Shown in pieces: positions 34,896-43,804 of a DNA stretch of 64,000 bases; position 1 is the first letter of the stretch, and the number at the start of each line of letters is the position of its first letter. The notes under the pieces were generated by a model. The model was not told where the DNA came from and made no database searches. It saw only the letters and a program-made list of their open reading frames with translations. Source of the DNA: Anaerotignum sp. MSJ-24 (GTDB lineage: Bacteria; Bacillota; Clostridia; Lachnospirales; Anaerotignaceae); NCBI RefSeq assembly GCF_018918145.1, contig NZ_JAHLPX010000007.1, positions 62,001 to 126,000 on the forward strand, in the 5' to 3' direction. The translations under genes were made by a program, and so were the position numbers.

Positions 34896-34924
34896 ATTAT
34901 ATATACTACGGATGGATTTGTCAA
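34896..34924 (-). promoter_or_regulatory. Promoter of the tRNA-Gly-Arg-Leu operon
   Basis: Minus strand TTGACA, 17 bases, TATAAT, both perfect, ending about 40 bases before tRNA-Gly. Confidence 0.85.
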
Positions 34925-35109
34925 CAACTTTTTTAATTTTTTTGAAAAATTTTTTATTTTGCCGCAAATCTATGTTAAATTACTATATTTCCGCAGGAGT
35001 TAAGGAAATTTGATTTATTTGATTAGTTGTGATATACTCATAAAAGAGGCTATAAAGATTTAAACATTTTATATTGCTGCACTAATTATTTTATACTGGA
35101 GGTCTTAAA

Positions 35110-35502
35110 ATGAAAATTGCAGTAACACACAACAACGGAGAAATATTTCAGCATTTCGGAAAGTCAGAGCAGTTTAAAATATACTGCATAGAAAACAATA
35201 AGATTATTTCTTCCGAAGTAGTAGACACAAACGGAACAGGACACGGAGCACTTGCCGGATTTTTAAAAGATCGCGGAGTTGAGGCAATTATCTGCGGCGG
35301 TATCGGTTCGGGTGCTGTAAATGCGCTTGCTGATGCCGGAATTAAGGTATATGGCGGAGTTTCCGGAAACGCCGACAAGGCAGCAGAGGCTCTTGCCGAA
35401 GACAAGCTTGTTTATTCATCAGAGGTTAATTGTTCACACCATGACCATAGTGAGGAGCATAACTGTGGAGAACATAACTGCGGTTCACACAGTTGTCATT
35501 GA
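35110..35502 (+). CDS. NifB/NifX-family (dinitrogenase cofactor) domain protein with His/Cys tail
   Basis: A 130-residue protein with the NifX/NafY-like iron-molybdenum cofactor fold (MKIAVTHNNGEIFQHFGKSEQF, then GIGSGAVNALADAGIKVYGG near 64-83). The last 25 residues are rich in His and Cys (CSHHDHSEEHNCGEHNC...), suggesting metal binding. No nitrogenase genes are nearby; stand-alone members occur in many anaerobes with unknown role, possibly metal-cluster carriage. A small Cys-rich gene follows 14 bases later. TGGAGG precedes the start. Confidence 0.88.
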   Translation: MKIAVTHNNGEIFQHFGKSEQFKIYCIENNKIISSEVVDTNGTGHGALAGFLKDRGVEAIICGGIGSGAVNALADAGIKVYGGVSGNADKAAEALAEDKLVYSSEVNCSHHDHSEEHNCGEHNCGSHSCH

Positions 35503-35516
35503 AAAGGGTGGATTGA

Positions 35517-35705
35517 TTGAAAAAAGAAATAAAATCTAATTGCGAAATGTGTGAATACTATATTTATGATGACGAATATGATTCATATTATTGCGATATG
35601 GAATTAGATGAAGATGAAATGTATGATTTTGTTACCGGAAATATAGGCAACTGCCATTATTTCAGATATAGAAATGAATACAGATATGTAAATAAGCAAA
35701 TATAA
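35517..35705 (+). CDS. Small acidic Cys-containing protein (DUF6472-like)
   Basis: A 62-residue protein with a TTG start behind GGGTGG. It has two CxxC/CD-type pairs (NCEMCEYY near 8-15, YYCDMELDEDEMYDF near 24-38, and GNCHYF near 44), reminiscent of small clostridial proteins annotated DUF6472. The spacing suggests one bound metal ion. It is probably cotranscribed with the NifX-like gene. Function unknown. Confidence 0.75.
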   Translation: MKKEIKSNCEMCEYYIYDDEYDSYYCDMELDEDEMYDFVTGNIGNCHYFRYRNEYRYVNKQI

Positions 35706-35706
35706 T

Positions 35707-35745
35707 AAAATGGCTTGCGGTTTGATTTCCGTAAGCCATTTTTAG
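35707..35745. terminator. Bidirectional terminator
   Basis: AAATGGCTTGCGG pairs with CCGTAAGCCATTT (G-U pairs), with A and T runs, between convergent genes. Confidence 0.75.
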
Positions 35746-36308
35746 GTTTCATTTGAATAAAATTCACCGTTAAGCTGAATCTTTATTGTTTTTTCCAGAT
35801 TTTTTATCAATTCTTCGGGAGTATTTTTAATTTCTCCGTGAAACCAGCATTCAACCATTCCAGCTATTGCGCAGCTGTAAAAATTGATAAGAAAATCCTT
35901 ATATTCCTTTGTATGTTGAACAGGAGAAATTATGTTTATGTATCTTTCTATTATATCATGTGCATCCGAAACAAAAAGCTTCCTTATATAGTCGTGTCCG
36001 ACTGAATTTAGTACACACATACATACAGCTCGGTTTTCTTCGAGATATTGGAACATACGCATAAGGCAGTCCTGCCATATGAGCATATCATCGTTGTCCT
36101 TTATAAAAGAGGCCTCTTCCTGTTTGAACATCCATTCAAGCTGGTCGTATATATCGTTAAAATGATAATAAAAGGTTTGACGGTTTACTCCGCAATCCTC
36201 GCATATTTCGCGTATTGATATTTTATTCAAAGGCTTTTGAGCCATAATTTTTTTTAATGAAGCGGTCAGCATATGCTTTGTTTGATCTGATTTTTTGTCA
36301 GGAGTCAT
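35742..36308 (-). CDS. TetR/AcrR family regulator
   Basis: A 188-residue repressor-type protein. The N-terminal helix-turn-helix is typical (KISIREICEDCGVNRQTFYYHFNDIYDQLEWMF near 28-60); the C-terminal ligand domain resembles the DhaS/TetR_C_33 group. It is transcribed divergently from the MMPL transporter locus, and the shared 164-base promoter region holds two inverted repeats, so it very likely controls that operon and itself. Start behind AGGTGATT. Confidence 0.92.
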   Translation of the reverse strand: MTPDKKSDQTKHMLTASLKKIMAQKPLNKISIREICEDCGVNRQTFYYHFNDIYDQLEWMFKQEEASFIKDNDDMLIWQDCLMRMFQYLEENRAVCMCVLNSVGHDYIRKLFVSDAHDIIERYINIISPVQHTKEYKDFLINFYSCAIAGMVECWFHGEIKNTPEELIKNLEKTIKIQLNGEFYSNET

Positions 36309-36365
36309 TTAATCACCTCGGATATAAAATTATAGCATATTTAACCGTCTTTGCAAACTTTAAAA

Positions 36366-36397
36366 TTACTATACAAAAAATATTTTATGTATAGTAA
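36366..36397. promoter_or_regulatory. Inverted repeat 1, probable TetR operator
   Basis: TTACTATACA (36366-36375) and TGTATAGTAA (36388-36397) form a perfect 10-bp inverted repeat with a 12-base centre, in the divergent promoter region. Confidence 0.6.
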
Positions 36398-36428
36398 CCA
36401 TACAAAACATAGAGAATTGTATATGGTT
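36396..36428. promoter_or_regulatory. Inverted repeat 2, probable TetR operator
   Basis: AACCATACAA (36396-36405) and TTGTATATGGTT (36417-36428) are inverted copies differing by a two-base insertion; immediately adjacent to repeat 1. Confidence 0.5.
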
Positions 36429-36472
36429 TTTTCGAAGAATTTAAGTAAAATACAATAGTTGGGGGTGTTCAT

Positions 36473-36811
36473 ATGTTAGTTGATGATTATATGGTTCAGC
36501 TTTACAGTCCTTTGGGAGTAAAAAAAGGATTTCTCGAACTGAATAAAAATGGTTTTGATTTATCGGGACGTTTGGATATACTTAATTCATCATGCAGATT
36601 TGATAACGGAGTATCTGACAACAGCAGATACGAATTTAATTGTACATTAAATACTATTATCGGGGATATAAATTTCAGTGTTCATGTATATGAAAAAAAC
36701 GGCAGACTTTACGGAATGGTTGATACAAATAAAGGCTGTATGGCTGTTACCGGAAAAAAAGTTGATGATACTACGAAATCGGAGGTAGAAGTTTTCGATG
36801 AGCAAAAATGA
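36473..36811 (+). CDS. Unknown protein, first gene of the MMPL locus
   Basis: A 112-residue protein I do not recognise. It has no signal peptide or membrane segment and looks like a small beta-rich domain (VQLYSPLGVKKGFLELNKNG, then YEFNCTLNTIIGDINFSVHV, GRLYGMVDTNKG). The start has a purine-rich GGGGGTG upstream. Its last 14 bases overlap the start of the transporter gene, so the two are translationally coupled. The position suggests an accessory factor of the transporter. Confidence 0.7.
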   Translation: MLVDDYMVQLYSPLGVKKGFLELNKNGFDLSGRLDILNSSCRFDNGVSDNSRYEFNCTLNTIIGDINFSVHVYEKNGRLYGMVDTNKGCMAVTGKKVDDTTKSEVEVFDEQK

Positions 36812-39338
36812 CAACGGGGAAGAAAAGCAGAGCTTTATTGAAAAAGTAGCGGCTTTTATTGTTGATAAAAGAAAGGCTTTTTATTTGGTTTATATCGGTC
36901 TTGCCATATTTTGTGTAATTTCAAGCGGCTGGGTTAAGGTTGATAACGACCTTACGGATTATCTTCCGGACTCAACCGAAACAAGACGCGGTCTTACACT
37001 CATGGATGAGGAGTTTACTACATTCGCTACGGCAAGTGTAATGATAGACAACATATCATATTCGCAGGCTGAAAAAATATCCAAAGACATAGAAGATATA
37101 GAAGGCGTAAAACAGGTTGAATTTGATGAAACAGAAGATCATTTTAAAGATGCGTCGGCACTTTTTTCGGTTACATTCGACGGAGAGAGCGACAACCCTT
37201 TGTGCCAGACAGCTTTGGACGAAATAACAAATGATCTCAGCGATTATGACTTATATGTAAACAGCGACGTCGGTGACCAGCATGCGGAAGAAATAGACAA
37301 AGAGATGCAGACGGTTATGATGATTGCCGTTTGCATCATACTTGCGGTTCTTATATTTACATCTCATACATATATGGAAATACCGGTGCTCGGCCTTACA
37401 TTCGGTATGGCGGCACTTATAAATAAAGGTACAAACTATATGTTTGGAACAATATCCTTTATTTCGAACTCGGTTGCGATAGTTCTTCAGCTTGCACTTG
37501 CCATTGACTATGCCATTATTCTCTGCCACAGATATACAGAGGAACGTGAGCATATGGAGGCAAGAGAGGCAACAATAACGGCACTCAGTAAGGCTATTCC
37601 GGAAATAAGCGGAAGTTCGCTTACAACATTGTCCGGTCTTGCGGCTATGACATTCATGCAGTTCAAAATAGGCTACGATATGGGTATCATACTTATAAAG
37701 GCTATCATAATAAGCCTTTTGTGCGTATTCACTCTTATGCCCGGTCTGCTTATGTCGTTCAGCTCGCTTATAGACAGAACTCATCATAGAAGCTTTGTGC
37801 CGAAGATAACAAAATGGGGACATTTTGCTGTTAAATCAAGATATGTCATGCCTCCTATTTTTGCGGTTTTGCTTATTCTCGGCTTTGTATTTTCAAATAA
37901 ATGTCCGTATGTATATGGTTACAGTACTCTTACTACATATGTGGAAAGCGATTCGCATAAAGCGGAACGAATTATTGATGAAACCTTCGGAAGTACAAAC
38001 ACAATAGCTATGCTCGTTCCGACAGGGGATTATGATACCGAAGGAAAGCTGTTGCGAGAGCTTGAAAAAATGGACGAGGTTGATTCGGTTCTCGGACTTG
38101 CTAATGTGGAGGCTATGGATGGATATGTGCTGACAGATAAGCTTACGCCACGACAATTTTCGGAGTTGGCAGATGTTGATATTGAAGTTGCAAGGCTTTT
38201 GTATTCGGCATATGCTGTTGACGGCGAAACATACGGAAAAATTGTAAGCGGAATAGACAGCTACGGTGTACCGCTTATTGATATGTTTTCGTTCCTTTAT
38301 GACCAGATGCAGGAAGGATATGTTTCCTTTGATGATGATATGACAAAGGATATTGAGGATCTTAACGATCAGCTTTCTGATGCAAAGCTACAGCTTAAGG
38401 GTGAGAATTACAGCCGCTTTGTAATACAGCTCAATATCCCGGAGGAGGATCAGAAAACCTTTGATTTCCTTACTACTCTCCATGAAACAGCGGCTAAATA
38501 TTATGATGAAGGCTGTGTGCTTGTCGGAGATTCAACAAGTGATTTAGACCTTTCTTCATCGTTTGCAACAGATAACGTAATGGTAAGTGTTCTTTCTGTA
38601 GTATTCGTTATAATAATACTGCTGTTCACATTCCAGTCGGCAGGTATACCGGTATTGCTTATATTGGTTATACAGGGAAGCGTATGGATAAACTTCTCCT
38701 TCCCTTATCTGATGAAGAGCAATCTGTTTTTTATGAGTTACCTTGTTGTCAGCTCAATTCAGATGGGTGCCAATATCGACTACGCTATCGTAATAACAAA
38801 CCGTTATACGGAGCTTAAAAAACATATGCCCATTAAAGAGGCTATTGTTGAAACGCTTAACCAGGCATTCCCGACAATCATTACATCTGGTTCGATTCTT
38901 GCGGCAGCTGGTATACTTATCGGCTTCCTTTCATCGGACGGATGTATTTCATCAATCGGTATATGCCTTGGACGAGGAACAATCATATCAATAGGACTTG
39001 TTATGGCTATTCTTCCACAGCTGCTTATACTCGGTGATATTATCATTGAAAAAACAGCGTTTACACTCAAAAAGCCTGCTATCATACAGACAAGAACAGG
39101 CAGTATGCGTGTTGACGGCCATGTAAAGGGATATATTTCCGGTATGGTTGATGGTAACTTTACTGGTACTCTCAACGGTACAATAAATGCAAAAATTGAA
39201 TCCGGTACGGTTGAAAGCACTGATCCGTTAATGATTGCGGATAAAAAGAAAAAAGAAAATTCTGAAGACATTAAAGAAAATATAGAAGAAACAGAAAAAT
39301 CAAACGAAAAGGAGGCGGAACAGAATGAGAAATATTGA
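36798..39338 (+). CDS. MMPL/RND family transporter
   Basis: An 846-residue transporter with two repeated units: one helix (about 29-48), an extracellular domain, then five to six helices, twice. The proton-relay motifs occur in both halves: LALAIDYAIILCHRY near 233-247 and MGANIDYAIVITNRY near 656-670. MMPL proteins export lipids, siderophores or peptides. The cytoplasmic C-terminus is odd: after the last helix comes a short repetitive stretch (VDGHVKGYISGMVDGNFTG, GTLNGTINAKIESG; about 770-810) that looks like beta-solenoid turns, then a Lys/Glu tail. It overlaps both neighbours by 14 bases. Confidence 0.93.
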   Translation: MSKNDNGEEKQSFIEKVAAFIVDKRKAFYLVYIGLAIFCVISSGWVKVDNDLTDYLPDSTETRRGLTLMDEEFTTFATASVMIDNISYSQAEKISKDIEDIEGVKQVEFDETEDHFKDASALFSVTFDGESDNPLCQTALDEITNDLSDYDLYVNSDVGDQHAEEIDKEMQTVMMIAVCIILAVLIFTSHTYMEIPVLGLTFGMAALINKGTNYMFGTISFISNSVAIVLQLALAIDYAIILCHRYTEEREHMEAREATITALSKAIPEISGSSLTTLSGLAAMTFMQFKIGYDMGIILIKAIIISLLCVFTLMPGLLMSFSSLIDRTHHRSFVPKITKWGHFAVKSRYVMPPIFAVLLILGFVFSNKCPYVYGYSTLTTYVESDSHKAERIIDETFGSTNTIAMLVPTGDYDTEGKLLRELEKMDEVDSVLGLANVEAMDGYVLTDKLTPRQFSELADVDIEVARLLYSAYAVDGETYGKIVSGIDSYGVPLIDMFSFLYDQMQEGYVSFDDDMTKDIEDLNDQLSDAKLQLKGENYSRFVIQLNIPEEDQKTFDFLTTLHETAAKYYDEGCVLVGDSTSDLDLSSSFATDNVMVSVLSVVFVIIILLFTFQSAGIPVLLILVIQGSVWINFSFPYLMKSNLFFMSYLVVSSIQMGANIDYAIVITNRYTELKKHMPIKEAIVETLNQAFPTIITSGSILAAAGILIGFLSSDGCISSIGICLGRGTIISIGLVMAILPQLLILGDIIIEKTAFTLKKPAIIQTRTGSMRVDGHVKGYISGMVDGNFTGTLNGTINAKIESGTVESTDPLMIADKKKKENSEDIKENIEETEKSNEKEAEQNEKY

Positions 39339-42300
39339 TAATAAAAAGAGCTTTTTAAATACATTAATGGCTTTTATATTAACATTCATAATGATATTTT
39401 CCGAGGTTACGCCTGCTTTGGCAGAGGCAATAAACATAAGCGGCTCCGTATATAAAATAAGTACGACAGATGAATTTGAGGAGTTTGCAAAAAAATGCTC
39501 GCTTGATACATGGTCAAAGGGCAAGACATTTATGCTTGAAAATGATATTGACCTTACAGGCAGCGGTTTTACAAGTATTCCAACCTTTGCCGGAACGTTT
39601 GACGGAAACGGACACAATATAGTAGGCTTTGAGCTTTCGGAATCCGGTTCACAGCAAGGACTTTTCAGGTATATTCAGAAGGATGCTGTTGTTAAAAACC
39701 TTATGGTTATAGGAAGTGTTATTCCCGGCGGCAGTAAAAATGTTGTCGGTGGCATAGTCGGAGATAACTCCGGTTCGGTTATTGATTGTACATTTGCCGG
39801 TGTTGTTAGCGGTGAAACAACCGTCGGCGGTATAGCCGGAATTAACAACGAAGACGGAACGGTTTCCGGCTGTGAAGCAAGAGGCTCCGTAAAAGGAAAG
39901 AAAAACACAGGCGGTATAGTCGGAAAAAATCTCGGCACTGTTGCAAAATCGACATCATCATGCAGTATAAACACAACATCGGAGGATATAAAAAGCTCAC
40001 TTGCCAATATAGATTTAGATGTTGACTTAAGTACAGTAATAAGTAATATAAATGAGAGCGATTCATCTGATGAATCCGATTTTGCACTCAGCAGTCATAC
40101 AGACACAGGCGGTATAGTAGGCTATTCAAGCGGCATTATACAGGACTGCGTTAATAGCGGAATAATAGGCTATCAGCACATGGGATATAATGTCGGCGGT
40201 ATAGTCGGCAGACAGTCCGGCTATATTTCCGGCTGTACAAATGAAGGCAAGGTTTATGGACGAAAAGATGTCGGCGGTATAGCCGGACAGACAGAGCCGT
40301 ATATACTTGTCACTCTTTCCGAGGATTCTCTTACAAGATTGCAGAATGAGCTTGATAAAATGCAGAGCATGATAAACTATATGCTTGACAGGGCAGAAAC
40401 TACTTCTGATGATGTATCAAACCGTCTTACGGCAATATCGGATTATGCCGATTCTGCAAGAGAAAGCACAAAGGTTATATTTGATGAAGGCACTGATTTC
40501 GTTGATGATAATATTGATGAAATCAATGACATAGGAACGACCTTATCGGATTCGCTTGATAAAATGGTTGACATTCTCAATGACGTTGAAGCATCATCTG
40601 ATGCGCTTACAAAGGCGATAAGCCAGCTTAAGAAAAGTGTATCAAAGCTTTCGGATGCGGCTGATTCGGCAAAGGGAACATCAAAGGATGCGGAAAAGGC
40701 TTTTGATGATCTTGAGGACGCAAACAACGCTATTAAGGATGCAGTCGGCAATGTAAGAGATGCACTTGATGAGCTTTCCAAGGCACTTGTTGCGGACGGA
40801 GATAACGAAGAGGCAATAAGAGATGCGGTTGATAAGCTTACAAACAGTACAAACGGAGCTTTGACCGAGCTTGGAAAGGCTATCGGAAATGCAGATATGG
40901 CAATAAGCCAGATAATAAATCTTATCAAAAGCGGAACAATATTCCCTGATGATGAAACAAAGCAGGAAATATTGAATACACTGACAAATCTCAGCACAGC
41001 ACTCAAGGATATGAACGGCTATATTGCTGATGCCGCAAATTCACTTGGCTTTATTGTTAAGAATACACATATAGATTGGGCAACTGTGAAGGACGCTTTC
41101 AAATCCCTAAGTGGAGTTATAGGCTCGATAAAGGACGCAGCTTCGTCGGTTAGTGCGGCAATTAAGCACTTAAAAGACGTTATGGACGGTCTTAAGGATA
41201 TATCCGGTGATTTGGGCAGTGCCTTTGACAAAATGGCAGATTCGCTCGGAACAATGTCAAAAGCCTCAGGCTATCTTACCGATGCAGTCGGTGGTTTAAG
41301 AGATTTAACAGAAGACCTTGCTAATGAGGATCCAATACATTTCAGAGATCTGGGTGAAGATTTCCGTGATGCAGGAAATAATCTTAATTCAACGCTTGCG
41401 AGTATTTCCGATGAAATAGACGGGCTTAACGAATCGATTAATTCATCAACAAAGGATATACTGAATGATGTTAAGGCAATAAATAATCAGTTCAATGTAA
41501 TTATGGACATAATGATTGATGCCATTCTTGATATAACGGATAATTCCGGCGATGGAGTATCTGATTATATTCAGGATACATCTGACGAAAACATAAGTGC
41601 AACAAAACTCGGAAAAATTAAGGATTGTGTGAATAACGGAATAATAGAGGCTGATAAAAATGTCGGTGGTATTGCCGGAACAATGGGCATTGAATTTGAC
41701 CTTGATCCCGAGGATGATTTATCGGACAGCAACATATTCAAAAATTCATATGAAACAAAGTCTATTCTCGAAAGCTGTACAAATAATGCAAAAATAACGG
41801 GCAAAAAGGATTGTATAGGCGGTATTTCGGGAAGAATGGACCTCGGAACTGTGCTTTACTGCGAAAACTACGGAGATGTCGAAAGTATAGACGGTGATTA
41901 TGTCGGCGGCGTTATAGGAAGAACAGAATCTCCGGTAAGATTCAATTATGCTAAATGTATAATAAGCGGACTTAATTATGTCGGAGGTATTACCGGCAGC
42001 GGAACAGAAATTAAGAATTGTGCTGCTATCGTAACAATAGACAATTCAGACGAATGCAAGGGTGCTATATCCGGATATGCAGATATGAGTGACAGTGAAA
42101 TAGAAAACAACTACTTTGTAAGTGACGAAATTGCCGGGATTGACGGAATAAGCTATTCGGGTAAGGCCGAACCTGTTGATTATGATACACTTTGCGGCAT
42201 AGACGGCATTCCGGACCAGTTCTTGAGCTTTAATATTACTTTCAAAGCCGGAGAAAAAATTGTTGAGGTTATACCTGTAAGATATGGTGAAAGACTTTAT

Positions 42301-42996
42301 TCCGCAGAGCTTCCGGAGGTTCCGGAAAAGGATGGCTGTTACGGTGAATGGCCGGCAGAGGCAACAGAAAAGGTTACAGACAGCTTCACTGCTGAGGCAG
42401 AATATGCCGACTGGGTGACAGTTGTAGCAAGCAATCGTACACAGGACGACGGTAAAAAAGCACTTGCTCTTGCCGAAGGTGAATTTACGGATAAGGCTGT
42501 GCTTGATGTAACAGACAGTGACATTGAACCACCTAAAGAGGCTAAATTTAAGGATAATGTAAACGTATGGAATATTTCGCTTATAGGAACAGATCTTACA
42601 TCTTATGATGTCGTTCCGATAAGGCTTCTCAATATCGGCGGCGGAAAAGCCAAGGTTTGGAAGCTCGACGGTATGGAATGGAAAGAAGCTGACTTTACCG
42701 TAAACGGACATTATCTCAAGCTGAAAATGGACGGAACAAATGCAACATATTGTATTGCCGCTTCGTCAACAGGGATAAGCAAGGAATCTATGATTGGCGG
42801 ATGTTTGCTTTTGGCTGCTCTTGCTGTGTTTGTTATAAAACGAATTAAAAAGAAAAATAAAAAGAACGGAAATACAAAGTCAAAGGCAGATAAGCCTTTG
42901 AAGAAAATGAAAATCAAGGAAAAGACTAAGAATATTAAGGCAAAAGTCGGCGAAAAGAAGTCGCATATATTCAATAAAGATAAAAAAGAAGATTAA
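39325..42996 (+). CDS. Large surface protein with GLUG repeats interrupted by a coiled coil
   Basis: A 1223-residue exported protein. Signal segment 1-35 (LMAFILTFIMIFSEVTPALAEA); GLUG-type beta-solenoid repeats about 90-330 (NVVGGIVGDNSGSV, TTVGGIAGINNEDG, NTGGIVGKNLGTV, NVGGIVGRQSGYI); a Ser/Asp/Lys/Leu-rich helical region about 335-745 with repeats such as ALTKAISQLKKSVSKLSDAA, predicted coiled coil; further GLUG repeats about 760-940 (KNVGGIAGTM, DYVGGVIGRT, NYVGGITGSG); a beta domain; a membrane helix about 1155-1172; and a very basic cytoplasmic tail. It is coupled to the MMPL gene by a 14-base overlap and is probably its extracellular partner. Function unknown. Confidence 0.85.
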   Translation: MRNIDNKKSFLNTLMAFILTFIMIFSEVTPALAEAINISGSVYKISTTDEFEEFAKKCSLDTWSKGKTFMLENDIDLTGSGFTSIPTFAGTFDGNGHNIVGFELSESGSQQGLFRYIQKDAVVKNLMVIGSVIPGGSKNVVGGIVGDNSGSVIDCTFAGVVSGETTVGGIAGINNEDGTVSGCEARGSVKGKKNTGGIVGKNLGTVAKSTSSCSINTTSEDIKSSLANIDLDVDLSTVISNINESDSSDESDFALSSHTDTGGIVGYSSGIIQDCVNSGIIGYQHMGYNVGGIVGRQSGYISGCTNEGKVYGRKDVGGIAGQTEPYILVTLSEDSLTRLQNELDKMQSMINYMLDRAETTSDDVSNRLTAISDYADSARESTKVIFDEGTDFVDDNIDEINDIGTTLSDSLDKMVDILNDVEASSDALTKAISQLKKSVSKLSDAADSAKGTSKDAEKAFDDLEDANNAIKDAVGNVRDALDELSKALVADGDNEEAIRDAVDKLTNSTNGALTELGKAIGNADMAISQIINLIKSGTIFPDDETKQEILNTLTNLSTALKDMNGYIADAANSLGFIVKNTHIDWATVKDAFKSLSGVIGSIKDAASSVSAAIKHLKDVMDGLKDISGDLGSAFDKMADSLGTMSKASGYLTDAVGGLRDLTEDLANEDPIHFRDLGEDFRDAGNNLNSTLASISDEIDGLNESINSSTKDILNDVKAINNQFNVIMDIMIDAILDITDNSGDGVSDYIQDTSDENISATKLGKIKDCVNNGIIEADKNVGGIAGTMGIEFDLDPEDDLSDSNIFKNSYETKSILESCTNNAKITGKKDCIGGISGRMDLGTVLYCENYGDVESIDGDYVGGVIGRTESPVRFNYAKCIISGLNYVGGITGSGTEIKNCAAIVTIDNSDECKGAISGYADMSDSEIENNYFVSDEIAGIDGISYSGKAEPVDYDTLCGIDGIPDQFLSFNITFKAGEKIVEVIPVRYGERLYSAELPEVPEKDGCYGEWPAEATEKVTDSFTAEAEYADWVTVVASNRTQDDGKKALALAEGEFTDKAVLDVTDSDIEPPKEAKFKDNVNVWNISLIGTDLTSYDVVPIRLLNIGGGKAKVWKLDGMEWKEADFTVNGHYLKLKMDGTNATYCIAASSTGISKESMIGGCLLLAALAVFVIKRIKKKNKKNGNTKSKADKPLKKMKIKEKTKNIKAKVGEKKSHIFNKDKKED

Positions 42997-43096
42997 ATAA
43001 AGATGAACCTACTTTCGAATTTATTTTGGAAGCAGGTTCATTTTTTATGTTTTTTGAATATTATATATATGACCGTTAGTTTAAGAGGTGAACGGT

Positions 43097-43771
43097 TTGG
43101 GTGTATTCTTTAACGGAATCGGTAATGTATCGTTTCCAAAACCATTAAGCGAAGAAGAAGAAATACGCCGCATTAAAGAATACAAAAACGGAAGTTTAGA
43201 GGCAAGAAATATACTGATTGAGCATAATTTAAGATTAGTTGCACATATATCGAAAAAATATATATCGGCTGTTAAATTGAGCTCTGCGGATTTTGATGAT
43301 TTGGTTTCGATAGGAACGATAGGGCTGATAAAAGGGATTGATTCTTTTAATCCCAAAAAAAATGTCAGAGTTGTTACCTACGTTTCAAGGTGCATAGAAA
43401 ACGAAATACTGATGTATATAAGAAGTACAAAAAAATCAATCGGTGATATTTTTTTGCAGGATCCTGTCGGACATGATTTTGACGGAAACGAAATAACGGT
43501 TATGGATGTAATAAGGTCGGAGGAGAATCCTGTTCCGGATGAAGTAGGACAAAGAATTGAAATGGCAGATATAATAAACAAAATGAAAGATGTGCTTAAC
43601 GAAAGAGAACTGCTTATATTGAAAATGAGGTACGGACTTTACAGCGGCGAAGAAATAACACAACGTGAAATTGCCGATATGCTCGGAATTTCAAGATCAT
43701 ATGTTTCGAGAATAGAAAAAAAGGCACTTAAAAAGATAAATGATGCCGTAAAAAGCGGCTCAAAAAAATGA
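43097..43771 (+). CDS. sigK: RNA polymerase sigma-K factor (late mother-cell sporulation)
   Basis: Sigma-70 family protein of 224 residues that resembles SigK more than SigE, F or G: FPKPLSEEEE, ARNILIEHNLRLVAHI, DLVSIGTIGLIKGIDSFNPKK, RCIENEILMYIRSTKKSIGD, QDPVGHDFDGNEITVMDV and SRSYVSRIEKKAL. Start: TTG 43097 has AGAGGTG at 6 bases; GTG at 43088 overlaps that ribosome binding site, so I prefer TTG. Either way only about 10-15 residues precede the conserved core, so the hydrophobic inhibitory pro-sequence of Bacillus SigK is absent. The gene is uninterrupted (no skin element). Confidence 0.85.
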   Translation: MGVFFNGIGNVSFPKPLSEEEEIRRIKEYKNGSLEARNILIEHNLRLVAHISKKYISAVKLSSADFDDLVSIGTIGLIKGIDSFNPKKNVRVVTYVSRCIENEILMYIRSTKKSIGDIFLQDPVGHDFDGNEITVMDVIRSEENPVPDEVGQRIEMADIINKMKDVLNERELLILKMRYGLYSGEEITQREIADMLGISRSYVSRIEKKALKKINDAVKSGSKK

Positions 43772-43804
43772 AGCCCCTGTAAGGGACTTCGTACATAGTC
43801 TGTT

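Noticed and set aside
43088-43771. Annotation of the sigma factor as SigE or SigG
   Set aside because: The QDPVGHDFDGNEITVMDV segment and region 4 fit SigK better, and the SigE-type N-terminus and SigG/F signatures are absent.
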